From positions 1 to 64,000 of the forward strand of contig DATGZN010000035.1 of assembly GCA_035297145.1 (NCBI GenBank): a stretch of DNA of 64,000 nt. Reading direction: 5' to 3'. The translations under genes were made by a program, and so were the position numbers. Shown piece after piece: positions 9,146-17,659 of this stretch (the stretch's first letter is position 1; each line of letters opens with the position of its first letter). The notes below the pieces were generated by a model. It did not search any database, was not told the DNA's origin, and saw only the letters and a program-made list of their open reading frames with translations. Source of the stretch: QHXW01 sp035297145 (lineage in GTDB: Bacteria; Acidobacteriota; Terriglobia; Bryobacterales; Bryobacteraceae).

Positions 9146-9259
9146 GTGTTCGTGCGCTTGCATCAGACGCTTAGGGTTACTCCGGCGATGGAAGCTGGTA
9201 TCAGTCAGCATGTATGGTCTATTCAGGAGATCGTCCTCATGGCCAGCGAATCACAGAGC

Positions 9260-10570
9260 CTAGCTGCCTGAAGCATTTTCATACGCCGTTATCAATTGCT
9301 GTGCTCGATCTGACAGAGCGGTGCTGTGAGTTAGAAGCATCTCCTGTATGGCTTTTGCTTCTAGGTCTTCATTTGGAATTGAATACCTCAGCACCCCAGA
9401 ATCGAAGTTTGGAAGAGATAGCCGTTTGACGTAGTGCCTGTGAACATTGTACCGTTCCTTAAAACATATCAGGTTCCTGCGCTGCCAGGGAATGGCTTCT
9501 TCATCTTCGGATAAACTTAAGCCAATCACGCACCCTGCGAATGGATGCGAGAGATCAATTGGTAGCGGAGCATTGGTATTATTCGCCAGAATCATTCTGA
9601 ACTGCTCTGACAAACCAGATGCATCCTCTGCCAGTAGGGCCAACTTGCCAGCCAATTGCAAATGTGAAGCCGTCTCCTTGAGGGTCGCCAGTCGCTCGGA
9701 GAATTGTGCTTTCTGTTTGGTATTGTTCCTAATTTCTTCCTCAAGTTGCCGGGCGTACTGTTGCGCAGCTTCATGTTCGTGTGGGTATGCGGCTGCTAGG
9801 GAAAGGTTTCGGCGAAGCTTGGCCAAATCCTGTACTCCTGGGACTGGAGACTGAGTTTGTCCTCTCAAACAAACCGGGTCCGGTATCCACGCCACAGTCC
9901 CATCAGCGTTGCGCGTCAATATAAAACGCCGGGAAAATTCGTTTCCGTCGCAGTCATCGTAGTCAATCACCACCGAATCTAAGGATTGGGGCGTGCCGCC
10001 TTTGAGAGCCTCATCTAAGGAGGACTTTCCGATACTTGGGTTACTTAAATTGTAGAGCTTGCACTCTATCGGGTTGGTCGCATCAACCGGCGGGAGGGTG
10101 CTCGGAATGAGGGTCAATTCATACTCACTTTCGTATCGCTCTTTTGAGATCAAATTGCCAACGCGACGGACTACAGCAGGTATGTTCCTGTCGTTTTTAA
10201 AAATCAGCCGGTCAATATGCTCGCTTACATAATCTATCCGAATGCTGGGAGCGGCCCGTAGGTCTGGCTGGATCGACTGGTCGTCAGTTCCTAGACGATC
10301 AGCCCGCTGTCCATTCTTAGGCGAGTCAGGAACATGCTTTTTGGACAAGCGTGAAACAACAAAAGCTCCTGCCATAAAAAGTGTAACTTCGCCGAAGGCG
10401 ATCAGTAGAGCAATCGAATCTGGATGCCCTTTCCACCATGCGTAGATCGCCTGCGTTACAGCCGTCACGACCGAACCGCCTGCGGCCCAAAGCCACTTTG
10501 CGGTATCCCAATATAGCCGAACCAAGGGCCTCTCGAATCCAACCAAAGATCCGTTTCCACATGCCGTCAT
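9260..10570 (-). CDS. large membrane-anchored hypothetical protein
   Basis: A 436-aa protein with two N-terminal hydrophobic segments (about residues 25-48 and 52-75: ALLIAFGEVTLFMAGAFVVS), a polar linker, a beta-rich middle, and a coiled-coil-like stretch near residues 260-320 (EHEAAQQYARQLEEEIRNNT). No catalytic or binding motif is recognised. Two membrane segments followed by a large soluble part is the same plan as the proteins at 5550 and 6916. Confidence 0.6.
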   Translation of the reverse strand: MTACGNGSLVGFERPLVRLYWDTAKWLWAAGGSVVTAVTQAIYAWWKGHPDSIALLIAFGEVTLFMAGAFVVSRLSKKHVPDSPKNGQRADRLGTDDQSIQPDLRAAPSIRIDYVSEHIDRLIFKNDRNIPAVVRRVGNLISKERYESEYELTLIPSTLPPVDATNPIECKLYNLSNPSIGKSSLDEALKGGTPQSLDSVVIDYDDCDGNEFSRRFILTRNADGTVAWIPDPVCLRGQTQSPVPGVQDLAKLRRNLSLAAAYPHEHEAAQQYARQLEEEIRNNTKQKAQFSERLATLKETASHLQLAGKLALLAEDASGLSEQFRMILANNTNAPLPIDLSHPFAGCVIGLSLSEDEEAIPWQRRNLICFKERYNVHRHYVKRLSLPNFDSGVLRYSIPNEDLEAKAIQEMLLTHSTALSDRAQQLITAYENASGS

Positions 10571-10700
10571 TGTCCCATATGCGAAACCGACTCAGTCTGT
10601 GAAATGCGAAAGCGCGTGGATAAGTTCAAGTGGTTCAAGTGGACCTACTACGCGTGCCTTGGACACTACAATGGCGGGGTTGTTTCAGGATGTGTAGCCG

Positions 10701-10901
10701 TCACCGTTTCCGTACAGGCGCTGACAGGCAACCAGCCAGAAACATGATGATAGCACTCGGAGCGTAAAACAGTCCGATGGTGAATCCTCCCAGGATGGCG
10801 AAGACAGCGAGAACCAGCCCAGCAACGAGGCGAACCCAGAACTTGGGAAGAACCACCGGTACCAAGGCGATAAGCACCGGGATAGCCAAGGTAATCAACA
10901 C
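10701..10901 (-). CDS. small integral membrane protein
   Basis: A 66-aa protein consisting almost wholly of hydrophobic helices: LAIPVLIALVPVVLP, VRLVAGLVLAVFAILGGF, and APSAIIMFLAGCLS, ending in a basic tail (PVRKR). Two to three membrane spans are likely. The function is unknown. It lies between the hydrolase gene and the 436-aa gene on the same strand. Confidence 0.5.
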   Translation of the reverse strand: MLITLAIPVLIALVPVVLPKFWVRLVAGLVLAVFAILGGFTIGLFYAPSAIIMFLAGCLSAPVRKR

Positions 10902-10982
10902 GCGGGTCCGCTAACCTGAAGCAGGGTGGCATGTCGCACGGAAGGCGATTCCGAGGACTGGGTGGCATATATCCTCATTCCA

Positions 10983-12728
10983 TCAGTTCATGTGCAAAAT
11001 CATTAGCGTCCATTCTCCACGTTCACCTGAACTTGGTGACGACCTAATGGTGCGTAGCCTCCGATCAAAGTGCAACGGCACAAGAACATCTCGGGTTTCT
11101 ATATGACCACCGGATGAATACTGGAAGCGTCCATCACCAAAGTAGGATAAGGCAGTGGGATCTGAATCACCAAACCCGCTGAACATGAGATAGCGCTGCC
11201 CCTCTCGACCGTTGGAAGTCAAGAAGGCAAGGCGAATTAGCGTAACTGCTGGTAATCGCTCTATTCGTAGTTCGTAAATCCCAGTGGGCCGTAGCTTCTC
11301 ATTATCCATTTTCTCGGAACATACTTCCTGATTGCTTCGGAAAACGGCTGTTGAACCTGGCGTCGATCCCGTGGTGATCTGAGTCCCGCCGCCTGGCAGT
11401 GGTGTAGTCGAAGCGCCATTTCCTGATAACGCAAAGGCCACTCGGCAAGCGTGCCAAGTAATTTCTATTCCAGCCGGACGATCCTCAATCCGAAGGTCTC
11501 CGAACACTGGCTCCGGCAGTTGAAATCTCATGACGAAATCACCTAGGTCGATTGTATTGGTGTTTTTAATCGTCAGGACATGTCTGCGTAAATGCTCCAT
11601 CATTTCTGAAGAGACAACAAGGGTTGGAAAGTCCGAAGGAGCCAAGCCCTCTTGCGTTGTAATCGATATTTCCGGCACGACCGGATTGGGCACAGCCGGT
11701 GGTGGTCCCGTGTTGATAACCGTGGGATTATTTACTACTCCTCCGCTTATGGCGATTCCATTTGGGGCGCTAACTTGATTTTGGGACGAGTCACTTCCAG
11801 CATCTCTAGCCCTGCCTCCACCATTCGGTCCTCCGCCTCCCTCTCCACCTTTTGCGTGCGTATTGACGGTTCCGCCATTGCCGCCACTCCCTCCCTCTGA
11901 CCTGGCAACCTGCTGTTGATGTTTAGGTCGTGCCTTGGATGTCGGGTGGCTGACGACCTCGTTGAACGCAGCCCGAAAAGCGATATATGAAACGCTACTT
12001 ACATCCTCCGGCTTCACAATCTCGACGTGATTGGCGTCAATCGGGTCCAGGCGTTGATTGCACAAGTTCGTAGCACTCTGCTGTTCAACAACTAATTGAC
12101 CAAGTGTTGGCTGTTTTTCATACGCGCAATAGGATGGGAATGGGAACTTGGCGGCTAGCCACTGCCGTTGCAGATCGGCGAGATAGGAGTCCGAAGTCAT
12201 TGGGCGTACCTTATTGAATTGCGGGTTCTTGCTGATTAGAGCACCTAGCCTAGCTATGTCGCTACCTGTCGTTGGCGTTGAGAAAAAGTAGATAAGCTTT
12301 ACTCGCAGGGCCGTCTGGCGGTACTTCATTAGGAAAGCGCGTGTAACTATGCCACCCAAACTGTGGGTAAGGAAGACAATCGATTGATGTTTTGATGCTC
12401 CGTCGTTGTCGAAACGCAGACGCATGTTGTCTGCAACTTCATCAGGCGAGTATGAGTTCGCCAGGCGTGGGCTCGGATATTCGTATACGTACACGTCGAA
12501 GCCATCGAATGCAGCATCCTTGGTTATTAGTTCTGGCCAATACGCGCCGGTGCGACTATTGGTCCAAGTGGTTTTGGCGTCGCCCAACAATCCGTGTATA
12601 AAAATGATGACGCCGGTATTTCGTGCATCTTGCCGAATGTAATGCGATTCCGCGATGGCTGAAGCATCGCAGCAAAACCAACACGCTGCCATGACGATGC
12701 CAGCAATGCTGGGGGCACCGAGGCGCAT
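10983..12728 (-). CDS. secreted alpha/beta hydrolase (lipase-like) with Gly-rich linker and C-terminal domain
   Basis: A 581-aa protein from the ATG at 12728, with a signal peptide (hydrophobic core SIAGIVMAACWFCC). A GTG at 12776 would start it inside the end of the DoxX gene instead. The N-terminal 250 residues form an alpha/beta-hydrolase domain: oxyanion strand VIIFIHGLLGD and nucleophile elbow THSLGG, as in PGAP1/lipase-like enzymes. A linker of about 60 residues is rich in Gly and Asn (SGGNGG, GGGPNGGGR), followed by a beta-rich domain of about 230 residues. The substrate is probably an ester or lipid, by inference. The linker and added domain are unusual for the family. Confidence 0.65.
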   Translation of the reverse strand: MRLGAPSIAGIVMAACWFCCDASAIAESHYIRQDARNTGVIIFIHGLLGDAKTTWTNSRTGAYWPELITKDAAFDGFDVYVYEYPSPRLANSYSPDEVADNMRLRFDNDGASKHQSIVFLTHSLGGIVTRAFLMKYRQTALRVKLIYFFSTPTTGSDIARLGALISKNPQFNKVRPMTSDSYLADLQRQWLAAKFPFPSYCAYEKQPTLGQLVVEQQSATNLCNQRLDPIDANHVEIVKPEDVSSVSYIAFRAAFNEVVSHPTSKARPKHQQQVARSEGGSGGNGGTVNTHAKGGEGGGGPNGGGRARDAGSDSSQNQVSAPNGIAISGGVVNNPTVINTGPPPAVPNPVVPEISITTQEGLAPSDFPTLVVSSEMMEHLRRHVLTIKNTNTIDLGDFVMRFQLPEPVFGDLRIEDRPAGIEITWHACRVAFALSGNGASTTPLPGGGTQITTGSTPGSTAVFRSNQEVCSEKMDNEKLRPTGIYELRIERLPAVTLIRLAFLTSNGREGQRYLMFSGFGDSDPTALSYFGDGRFQYSSGGHIETRDVLVPLHFDRRLRTIRSSPSSGERGEWTLMILHMN

Positions 12729-12765
12729 ATCCTCTATGATACAGGCTTTGGCGTCATCAGGAGAT

Positions 12766-13134
12766 TCAGCCGCCACGTACGCGGACAGTAATCACACGAA
12801 GCCCCAACGCTCCTGCGGCAGGTACCAGCATGAATGCTGCAGATCCAATGCCTTTGACATCGCCGACACGCAAATGGGCTATGATGGCCCCAATGAAATA
12901 GAGGACCAGGCCACTTCCCGCCAAGACCCCTGTTGGGGGCGACCAGATTCCAACCACGAGTCCAACTGCCCCAGCAAACTCGCACCCCGCCAGCGCCGGG
13001 AAATAATCCAATGGCACACCGATGGTTTCATGGACCACTTTAACCTGGCGTTGGTCGCGCCGGATCTTACCGATGCCGGAGAATAACACCATCAGCGCAA
13101 ACACCAGAGTGATTGCGAGGTATACGGTTGACAT
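12766..13134 (-). CDS. DoxX-family membrane protein
   Basis: A 122-aa protein with four hydrophobic helices and the DoxX-like opening (LVFALMVLFSGIGKIRR) and central GAVGLVVGIWSPPTGVLAG. DoxX proteins sit in the inner membrane and are linked to quinol or sulfur oxidation or to redox stress in various bacteria. Family membership is good; the specific role here is unknown. It is upstream of and possibly co-transcribed with the secreted hydrolase. Confidence 0.75.
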   Translation of the reverse strand: MSTVYLAITLVFALMVLFSGIGKIRRDQRQVKVVHETIGVPLDYFPALAGCEFAGAVGLVVGIWSPPTGVLAGSGLVLYFIGAIIAHLRVGDVKGIGSAAFMLVPAAGALGLRVITVRVRGG

Positions 13135-13190
13135 TTTCGCTGTGCTCCTTTCCGTCGCAATCCACCAGACGTAAACGCCGGTGGTTCGCC

Positions 13191-13460
13191 CTATCTCAAG
13201 CTTTTCTTCCCACTCCGCTTCGCTTTGGCCCAGCGCTGTTTCATCAGCAAGGCCATTCGCTTGCGAGCAGCCGGGGACATCATGCCGCGCTTGCGCCGGG
13301 GAGCAGGAGCGTGAATTGGCTCCGTCGAAGCAGCCTCTTTGCCATCCAGCGTTGCTCGAATTCTGGCGATGGTTTCGGTGATGTCGGCCTTGCGTTGCTG
13401 GTACCCGATGAGGGCGTGGGAGAGAAGGGCGGTGCGGGTGTTGGTGGGCATCGGGGACAT
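13191..13460 (-). CDS. basic, possibly DNA-binding small protein
   Basis: An 89-aa protein. The first half is helical (ALIGYQQRKADITETIARIR); the second half is strongly basic with a motif often seen at the end of acidobacterial proteins, MSPAARKRMALLMKQRWAKA. Such tails resemble AT-hook or histone-like nucleic-acid binders. DNA or RNA binding is inference. It is read from the same strand as its neighbours. Confidence 0.6.
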   Translation of the reverse strand: MSPMPTNTRTALLSHALIGYQQRKADITETIARIRATLDGKEAASTEPIHAPAPRRKRGMMSPAARKRMALLMKQRWAKAKRSGKKSLR

Positions 13461-13532
13461 GATAGCAGGCTCGTGCCGCAGAGTGAGAAAATGACTAGTG
13501 GGCTACTTTGAAAAACACAAGCCTGGATTTGT

Positions 13533-13730
13533 TTAGCAGTGATGCTGAATGCGGTGCTCCTGGATCGCTCGCCGCGCCTTGCTGCATTTGGCGCGTGCCG
13601 CCTCTGATGCGATGAGGGCTTCGTCAAATTCCTTACCGGTTGCAACCCGGAGTTTACTCACAGCAATGGCGTATCGCTCGGTGCTGGCAGCATATTCACT
13701 AACGAGCCGCACCTTTTCATCGCAGACCAT
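13533..13730 (-). CDS. small coiled-coil protein of unknown function
   Basis: A 65-aa, almost fully helical protein with three cysteines, beginning MVCDEKVRLVSEYAAS and ending AIQEHRIQHHC. A family of short proteins of this build (Cys-Asp start, His/Cys end) is recurrent in Acidobacteriota. The ends could bind a metal, which is speculation. The function is unknown. Confidence 0.5.
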   Translation of the reverse strand: MVCDEKVRLVSEYAASTERYAIAVSKLRVATGKEFDEALIASEAARAKCSKARRAIQEHRIQHHC

Positions 13731-13929
13731 ATCCGATGAGGATAACCCGAACTTCCGGGAGGCGGTAACTCCTCAGACTTGATTACGCCGCTCTTTCAAC
13801 CCTCCGCTCAGATTTTCCCACGCGGCAACCAAGTCGGCACCATCCATCCTCAACCGCTAGGCCATACTGGGAGCATGTTCTGCGCGAGCGTATAACGAAC
13901 AAAAGACGAATCTGCTACACTCGCCTGCT

Positions 13930-14142
13930 GTGGCCAAGCGTCCCAATTTTGCCAAGCCAGTTTTGACTCGCGAGGATCTGGCGGAGCTACAGCAGCGGCT
14001 TTCGCAGATGAGCGTATGGCGGTACAGGATTTCTATCGGACTGCGTACATCGGGTGCCGGTTTGGATGAGAATCACTTTCCGACTGCTCAGTCGCTCCAG
14101 GAGCTTGTGCAGGCTTGGAAGCAGATGAGGGGGTGGAGGTGA
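13930..14142 (+). CDS. small hypothetical protein
   Basis: A 70-aa protein from a GTG start (GTGGCCAAGCGTCCC). It is helical and basic (LTREDLAELQQRLSQMSVW, SLQELVQAWKQMRGWR). No motif is recognised. A second small gene begins eight bases downstream on the opposite strand, so the two are convergent. Confidence 0.45.
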   Translation: MAKRPNFAKPVLTREDLAELQQRLSQMSVWRYRISIGLRTSGAGLDENHFPTAQSLQELVQAWKQMRGWR

Positions 14143-14149
14143 AAGGTGT

Positions 14150-14371
14150 TTATGCTTCCTCCGGTGGTTCAGAAGTTATCTCGTCTCCGTGCGCCTCAAG
14201 ATCGTCGGCAAATACCGTCGGGCTTCTCCCGAGCGATTGGACACACACGACGTGCATTTTTTTGCCGGAGGTCACCACAACAACCGTGCCTTCGGGGATA
14301 TACTCAACGGTCCCCGATGGTGAGATTGCCTTCATTCTCTTCCGGAGGCGGAAGCGTCTGCCGGTCCACAT
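14150..14371 (-). CDS. small beta-rich hypothetical protein
   Basis: A 73-aa protein that I start at the internal ATG at 14371; the frame is open to 14455 but the added residues look unnatural. The core is a short beta sheet with a two-residue-turn pattern (GTVEYIPEGTVVVVTS, KKMHVVCVQSL, PTVFADDLEAHG), like other tiny acidobacterial proteins that pair an ionic beta sheet with a conserved end. The stop of the next upstream gene (14374) is three bases from this start, so the two are co-transcribed. Confidence 0.5.
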   Translation of the reverse strand: MWTGRRFRLRKRMKAISPSGTVEYIPEGTVVVVTSGKKMHVVCVQSLGRSPTVFADDLEAHGDEITSEPPEEA

Positions 14372-14373
14372 TT

Positions 14374-14589
14374 CTAAGACGCAGATCGACGGACGCGCTT
14401 TGCCGCAAAGAATCCACGGCGGGCAATCGCATCCACCAGAATTGCTTGTGCGCACTCCCGACCGTACTGCTGATGCAGGCCAGACGCCTGCCTCAGCTTC
14501 TCAAGAACCTCCACGCTATACACGCCGGATGGTCCGGAAGATACCACAGTAACCGCTAAGGCCAGCACGTCCAGTTGTTCGGGTTTCAT
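14374..14589 (-). CDS. small hypothetical protein
   Basis: A 71-aa protein from the ATG at 14589 (MKPEQLDVLALAVTVV); the 13 residues before it are doubtful. It is helical, with a pattern (GVYSVEVLEKLRQASG, CAQAILVDAIARRG) that could form a compact helical bundle. It immediately precedes the 73-aa gene in the same operon. No family is recognised. Confidence 0.45.
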   Translation of the reverse strand: MKPEQLDVLALAVTVVSSGPSGVYSVEVLEKLRQASGLHQQYGRECAQAILVDAIARRGFFAAKRVRRSAS

Positions 14590-15055
14590 AGGGGTTGCTG
14601 ACTGTGGGCAGGTTTGCAGCCACTTCAAAATCCACGCCCTTGGAGCAATCCACGCCCGGACTGCGCGAAATACCCCAACAGCTATCTTCTAGCGTGGGGT
14701 GATTTCACCCACTCGCACCGCGCGGAAGTTCATGATCGTAGACTGATGGCCCCGATCCCTAGGCCAGCGCTTTGCAATCCTGGAAGGCAGAGCAGACGCT
14801 GGGCACAACCGGGGCCGCAAACCTCGTGGGCGGCGCCTGCAAATATTCCCGGAATATTATTTGTGTCGGCGATGCAGAAATCGCTCTATCAACGCCGCTG
14901 CGCCGATGGTTCCTACTATGACAAGCAGGAGCACGACGTACGAGTCTTGCACTGTCGTTATCGTGCGGTAATTTGCGATGGTCTGCAATCACTCTTAGGG
15001 GGGTACCACCAACCACATTTGGGGATCTGTATTTGTTGGGAGCACTCTCAGCCTG
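14590..15055. other. intergenic stretch with a perfect palindrome
   Basis: The reading frames here lack convincing starts or composition. The notable structure is AATATTCC-C-GGAATATT at 14842-14858, a perfect 8+8 palindrome around one base. This would suit a dimeric repressor, but no target or regulator is obvious. Confidence 0.3.
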
Positions 15056-15442
15056 TCAATCACCGCCGTTCCGATAGTCGGGAAGACTCAGCAGCACGTC
15101 AATCTTTTGTCCGTCAATCGTCGCCCGCAGGCACTCGTTTCCCAGGGCGTCGTGAGCAAGCTCCAATTCAACTTGTCGCCCCTGGTGGATGACGTAGAAA
15201 TGCGCAGTGCCTTGCTCAACGTGCCGGAGGGCCTTATAGTACATCATCTTCCGAATCGCCCCATCCGGTGCGCGACAGAAGATATGCGACACGTGCTCCC
15301 AGGGCGTTAAACGAGCTACTTTCTCGACAAAGAGGATCAGGTATTCCACTATCGGCACCGTGGATTCGATTGTCGAGCAGAGTAGATGAACGTACGATGA
15401 ACAAGCTGAAACAAGCAGCATCCCACGCAACACGGGTTTCAT
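15056..15442 (-). CDS. hypothetical exported protein
   Basis: A 128-aa protein from the ATG at 15442, giving a short signal or anchor (MKPVLRGMLLVSACSSYVHL). The second half is polar and beta-rich (GTAHFYVIHQGRQVELEL). It lies 14 bases after a small zinc-finger gene and is probably co-transcribed. Function is unknown. Confidence 0.45.
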   Translation of the reverse strand: MKPVLRGMLLVSACSSYVHLLCSTIESTVPIVEYLILFVEKVARLTPWEHVSHIFCRAPDGAIRKMMYYKALRHVEQGTAHFYVIHQGRQVELELAHDALGNECLRATIDGQKIDVLLSLPDYRNGGD

Positions 15443-15456
15443 AGCACTACGAAAAT

Positions 15457-15639
15457 TCACGTCTCATCCAGCATCGCCACCCGCATCGCATCCACGTAGT
15501 CCTGCGTCTGTTCCGCCCGATCCACGCACCAGGCGCACCACAGCAGGTGTTCCTCCAACGGAGCCAACTCCGCTTCGTCAGTCACCATGCCAAGGTAGTA
15601 GCGTTCGAGATCATGATCGGAAATGTGTTCGATTGCCAT
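15457..15639 (-). CDS. small zinc-finger protein (anti-sigma-factor-like)
   Basis: A 60-aa protein with the HxxxCxxC zinc motif of anti-sigma factors: EEHLLWCAWC, preceded by a helix typical of such domains (HDLERYYLGMVTDEAELA). Stand-alone domains of this kind are frequent in Acidobacteriota and are assumed to bind zinc and interact with a partner. No sigma-factor gene is adjacent. Confidence 0.65.
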   Translation of the reverse strand: MAIEHISDHDLERYYLGMVTDEAELAPLEEHLLWCAWCVDRAEQTQDYVDAMRVAMLDET

Positions 15640-15696
15640 GTTCGGGTGGTGGGATCAGGCCGTTGTTTTTCTCAGCTCAAAAATGTGCGGCCACTC

Positions 15697-16056
15697 CTAT
15701 TCCACCCGAAGTTGTGCAGGCTCTCGAAGGACAACCTCCGGCACATCTTTGTACAGTGTGATCGTCCCAGTTGTGCAGATCCGCTTATCTCGCAGCTTGA
15801 TTTCCGGCTCATCGAACTTGGAGCGATCATCTCCCCAGATCAGCGCGGTGAAGATCGGACTTGGGTAGGGCTTATCAAGGTTCAGAAATGTCGGTTGCCC
15901 CTTGCTGCGGGCGGCGTAGCTGGCGCTGGCAACGACTCCACAAACGGTTGCTTTTTCGCCAACATGTTTGGCGGCTTCGGCTGCGGGGATGGATTGCTCC
16001 GCGAGAACGCAGAGCGTGCTACAAAGCAGAAGAGAGGATTTGAAAATCAGCCGCAT
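15697..16056 (-). CDS. secreted OB-fold-like protein
   Basis: A 119-aa protein with a signal peptide (LIFKSSLLLCSTLCVLA). The mature part matches the pattern of small exported OB-fold nucleic-acid-binding-like proteins: AAKHVGEKATVCGVVASASY, GQPTFLNLDKPYPSPIFT, then KRICTTGTI. The phrase HVGEKATVCG and NLDKPYP are very characteristic. Ligand is unproven; it acts outside the cytoplasm. Confidence 0.75.
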   Translation of the reverse strand: MRLIFKSSLLLCSTLCVLAEQSIPAAEAAKHVGEKATVCGVVASASYAARSKGQPTFLNLDKPYPSPIFTALIWGDDRSKFDEPEIKLRDKRICTTGTITLYKDVPEVVLREPAQLRVE

Positions 16057-16168
16057 GAAGACTCCGGTTAATCTTACATGCTAGCTCGTACATCCGCCCG
16101 CTTCAAATCCTCCCGATGGGAGTTCGTCAAATTTCACCCAGCAGCACGCGAATCGCAGAGACCTTGGG

Positions 16169-16348
16169 TTAGGGCTTGAATTGCCCTTGTTTTGAACTTT
16201 TGATCGGCACATAGTATTGGAACGATCCGCCGACTACTTGTTCGAGGTCTTTCTTTGTAAGCTCGTCCAGGCCATTGTTCGGCGCGGCGATATTTTGGCT
16301 GGCGTCAGTGTTGTTGTGCTGTTTCTGATTCTCGGCTTGTTCTGGCAT
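16169..16348 (-). CDS. double-glycine leader peptide (bacteriocin-like precursor)
   Basis: A 59-aa ORF below the usual size cut-off. An ideal AGGAGG lies 7 bases before the ATG at 16348. A hydrophilic N-terminal part rich in Asn and Gln is followed by the leader motif DELTKKDLEQVVGG, ending in Gly-Gly at residues 40-41, the cleavage site used by C39-peptidase ABC transporters. That leaves an 18-residue product starting SFQYYVPIK. The leader consensus (L-xx-EL-xx-V-x-GG) is established for class II bacteriocins and related peptides. No exporter gene is visible nearby. The role could be bacteriocin, signal or a degenerate leader. Confidence 0.7.
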   Translation of the reverse strand: MPEQAENQKQHNNTDASQNIAAPNNGLDELTKKDLEQVVGGSFQYYVPIKSSKQGQFKP

Positions 16349-16590
16349 GATGTTGCCTCCTGCCAGTCAGATGATGCAAACCGAACGAGGATATTGCCAG
16401 AGTCGAACAGAAAAAATTTTGGGGAGGACGCGTAGCATGAACCGGGTCTGGGACATCGCCGCTACCGCCCTTCAGCGCCTTGATGTGATCGACAACGTAG
16501 GCGGGGCAAGCGCCGGAGGTTTGCCCGTTGGATGGGCAAGGGTTTGCTCGCAGGATGCTCTCCGGTTACGCGGGATGACGCTTTCTCGCG

Positions 16591-16776
16591 TCAAGCTCCT
16601 CGAATCGATGAAGAGGCAGAGTGCATCTCCTTTTGGCTTGGTTCCGTCTCCTGCAATTGAGCTAAGATTTGTTCAGCTAATCTGACACTCGATGACGGTT
16701 GACTTCCCGGAGCTTCGGCTTCAGCTTGCAGGATACTGATTGCCACTTCGAGGGAGATCCTGTCGAGGTCGTCCAT
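16591..16776 (-). CDS. small acidic hypothetical protein
   Basis: A 61-aa protein from the ATG at 16776, preceded by GAGGG; the frame extends upstream but that part is doubtful. It is helical and acidic (DDLDRISLEVAISILQAEAE, SVRLAEQILAQLQETE). No motif is recognised. Confidence 0.4.
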   Translation of the reverse strand: MDDLDRISLEVAISILQAEAEAPGSQPSSSVRLAEQILAQLQETEPSQKEMHSASSSIRGA

Positions 16777-17085
16777 TTCGCCACCCTCGCCGCTGAACTG
16801 TGCATTTTTCGTACCAACAAGGTTTAAACTTCGTGCCAGCATTCCGCTTCATGCGCGTAGGACTCCCGTCACGCCCATTCCGACAAATGCTGTGAAACGG
16901 ACTAGCCAGCGAGAGCACCACCACGTGGTGCCCGTCAAATTTTTCATGACTTCAGCAATATCGCATCGTGGTCTGCGTCATTTGCCGCTGAGGGGCACAT
17001 AGTAAGCAGCGGCATCAGCCACAACAATCCGAGATGCTCCGAATTTCAGGAGACCAACCCCTTCCTGACACTGCCGACGGCTAGG

Positions 17086-17283
17086 GCAGATGAAATTGCC
17101 CGTTTCATCTACACCGACAAAATTGTCGGCAGGCTGGGCGAGTTCCCGGAATTGACGAAGGCGGTGCGTGAGGGGGATGTGGCGACGATCAGCATTCTGT
17201 GTGCACAGTTATTCATCTTGAATTCCGTGCCAAACGTCCTGCCAGCCTTCTGCGCCACCACGTCGCACTCCACCTTGTCATAG
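17086..17283 (+). pseudogene. degenerate copy of the downstream small gene
   Basis: This frame has no start but includes RLGEFPELTKAVREGD followed by a helix ending AQLF. The gene at 17465-17659 has RLDEFPELVQALRNGD followed by SARSLFAQLF. The two are homologous over about 28 residues, which suggests a tandem duplication in which this first copy has lost its beginning and diverged at its end. The homology is read directly; decay is inference. Confidence 0.35.
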
Positions 17284-17378
17284 GACTCCCATCACCCTAT
17301 CGGATGCGCTGGATCAGTCGGTGCGTCTGCTCATTCCTACTGCAAAAGGCCTAAAATGAGAGAAGAGAAAGGAAGACC

Positions 17379-17513
17379 ATGAGCGGCATCCAGATCGTTG
17401 CGTTGGTGATTGCAGGGGGAATAGCGTATCTCGCAGCAGCCAGCCGATTTGTGGGAACAAGTATATGCCCGAAATGGTGGGAGCGGTTCATTTTGAGCCG
17501 ACGAAATCGCTAG
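17379..17513 (+). CDS. tiny single-span membrane peptide
   Basis: A 44-aa ORF with AAAGGAAG about 5 bases before the ATG. One membrane helix spans residues 4-21 (IQIVALVIAGGIAYLAAA), and the tail is basic (RFILSRRNR). It overlaps the next ORF by 49 bases in another frame. Tiny membrane peptides of this kind can be toxins or regulators; there is no evidence for either here. Confidence 0.4.
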   Translation: MSGIQIVALVIAGGIAYLAAASRFVGTSICPKWWERFILSRRNR

Positions 17514-17659
17514 CCCACAGCCCGAGAATCCGGTTGGATGAATTCCCGGAACTCGTTCAAGCCTTGCGCAACGGCGACGGGTTGAGTGCTCGGTCGCTCT
17601 TTGCTCAATTGTTCGAGAGCGACAATTGGAACGAAGCATTAAACGCGCACCCATTGTAG
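17465..17659 (+). CDS. small protein, paralogue of the degenerate upstream copy
   Basis: A 64-aa ORF. The C-terminal two thirds (RLDEFPELVQALRNGD to the end) is similar to the fragment at 17086-17283, which supports this frame being translated. The true start may be further in, because the first 15 codons overlap the membrane peptide in another frame. The family is unknown. Confidence 0.4.
   Translation: MPEMVGAVHFEPTKSLAHSPRIRLDEFPELVQALRNGDGLSARSLFAQLFESDNWNEALNAHPL

Noticed and set aside
14614..15192. 192-aa plus ORF
   Set aside because: No family resemblance or RBS, and it is antisense to the small exported-protein gene at its end.
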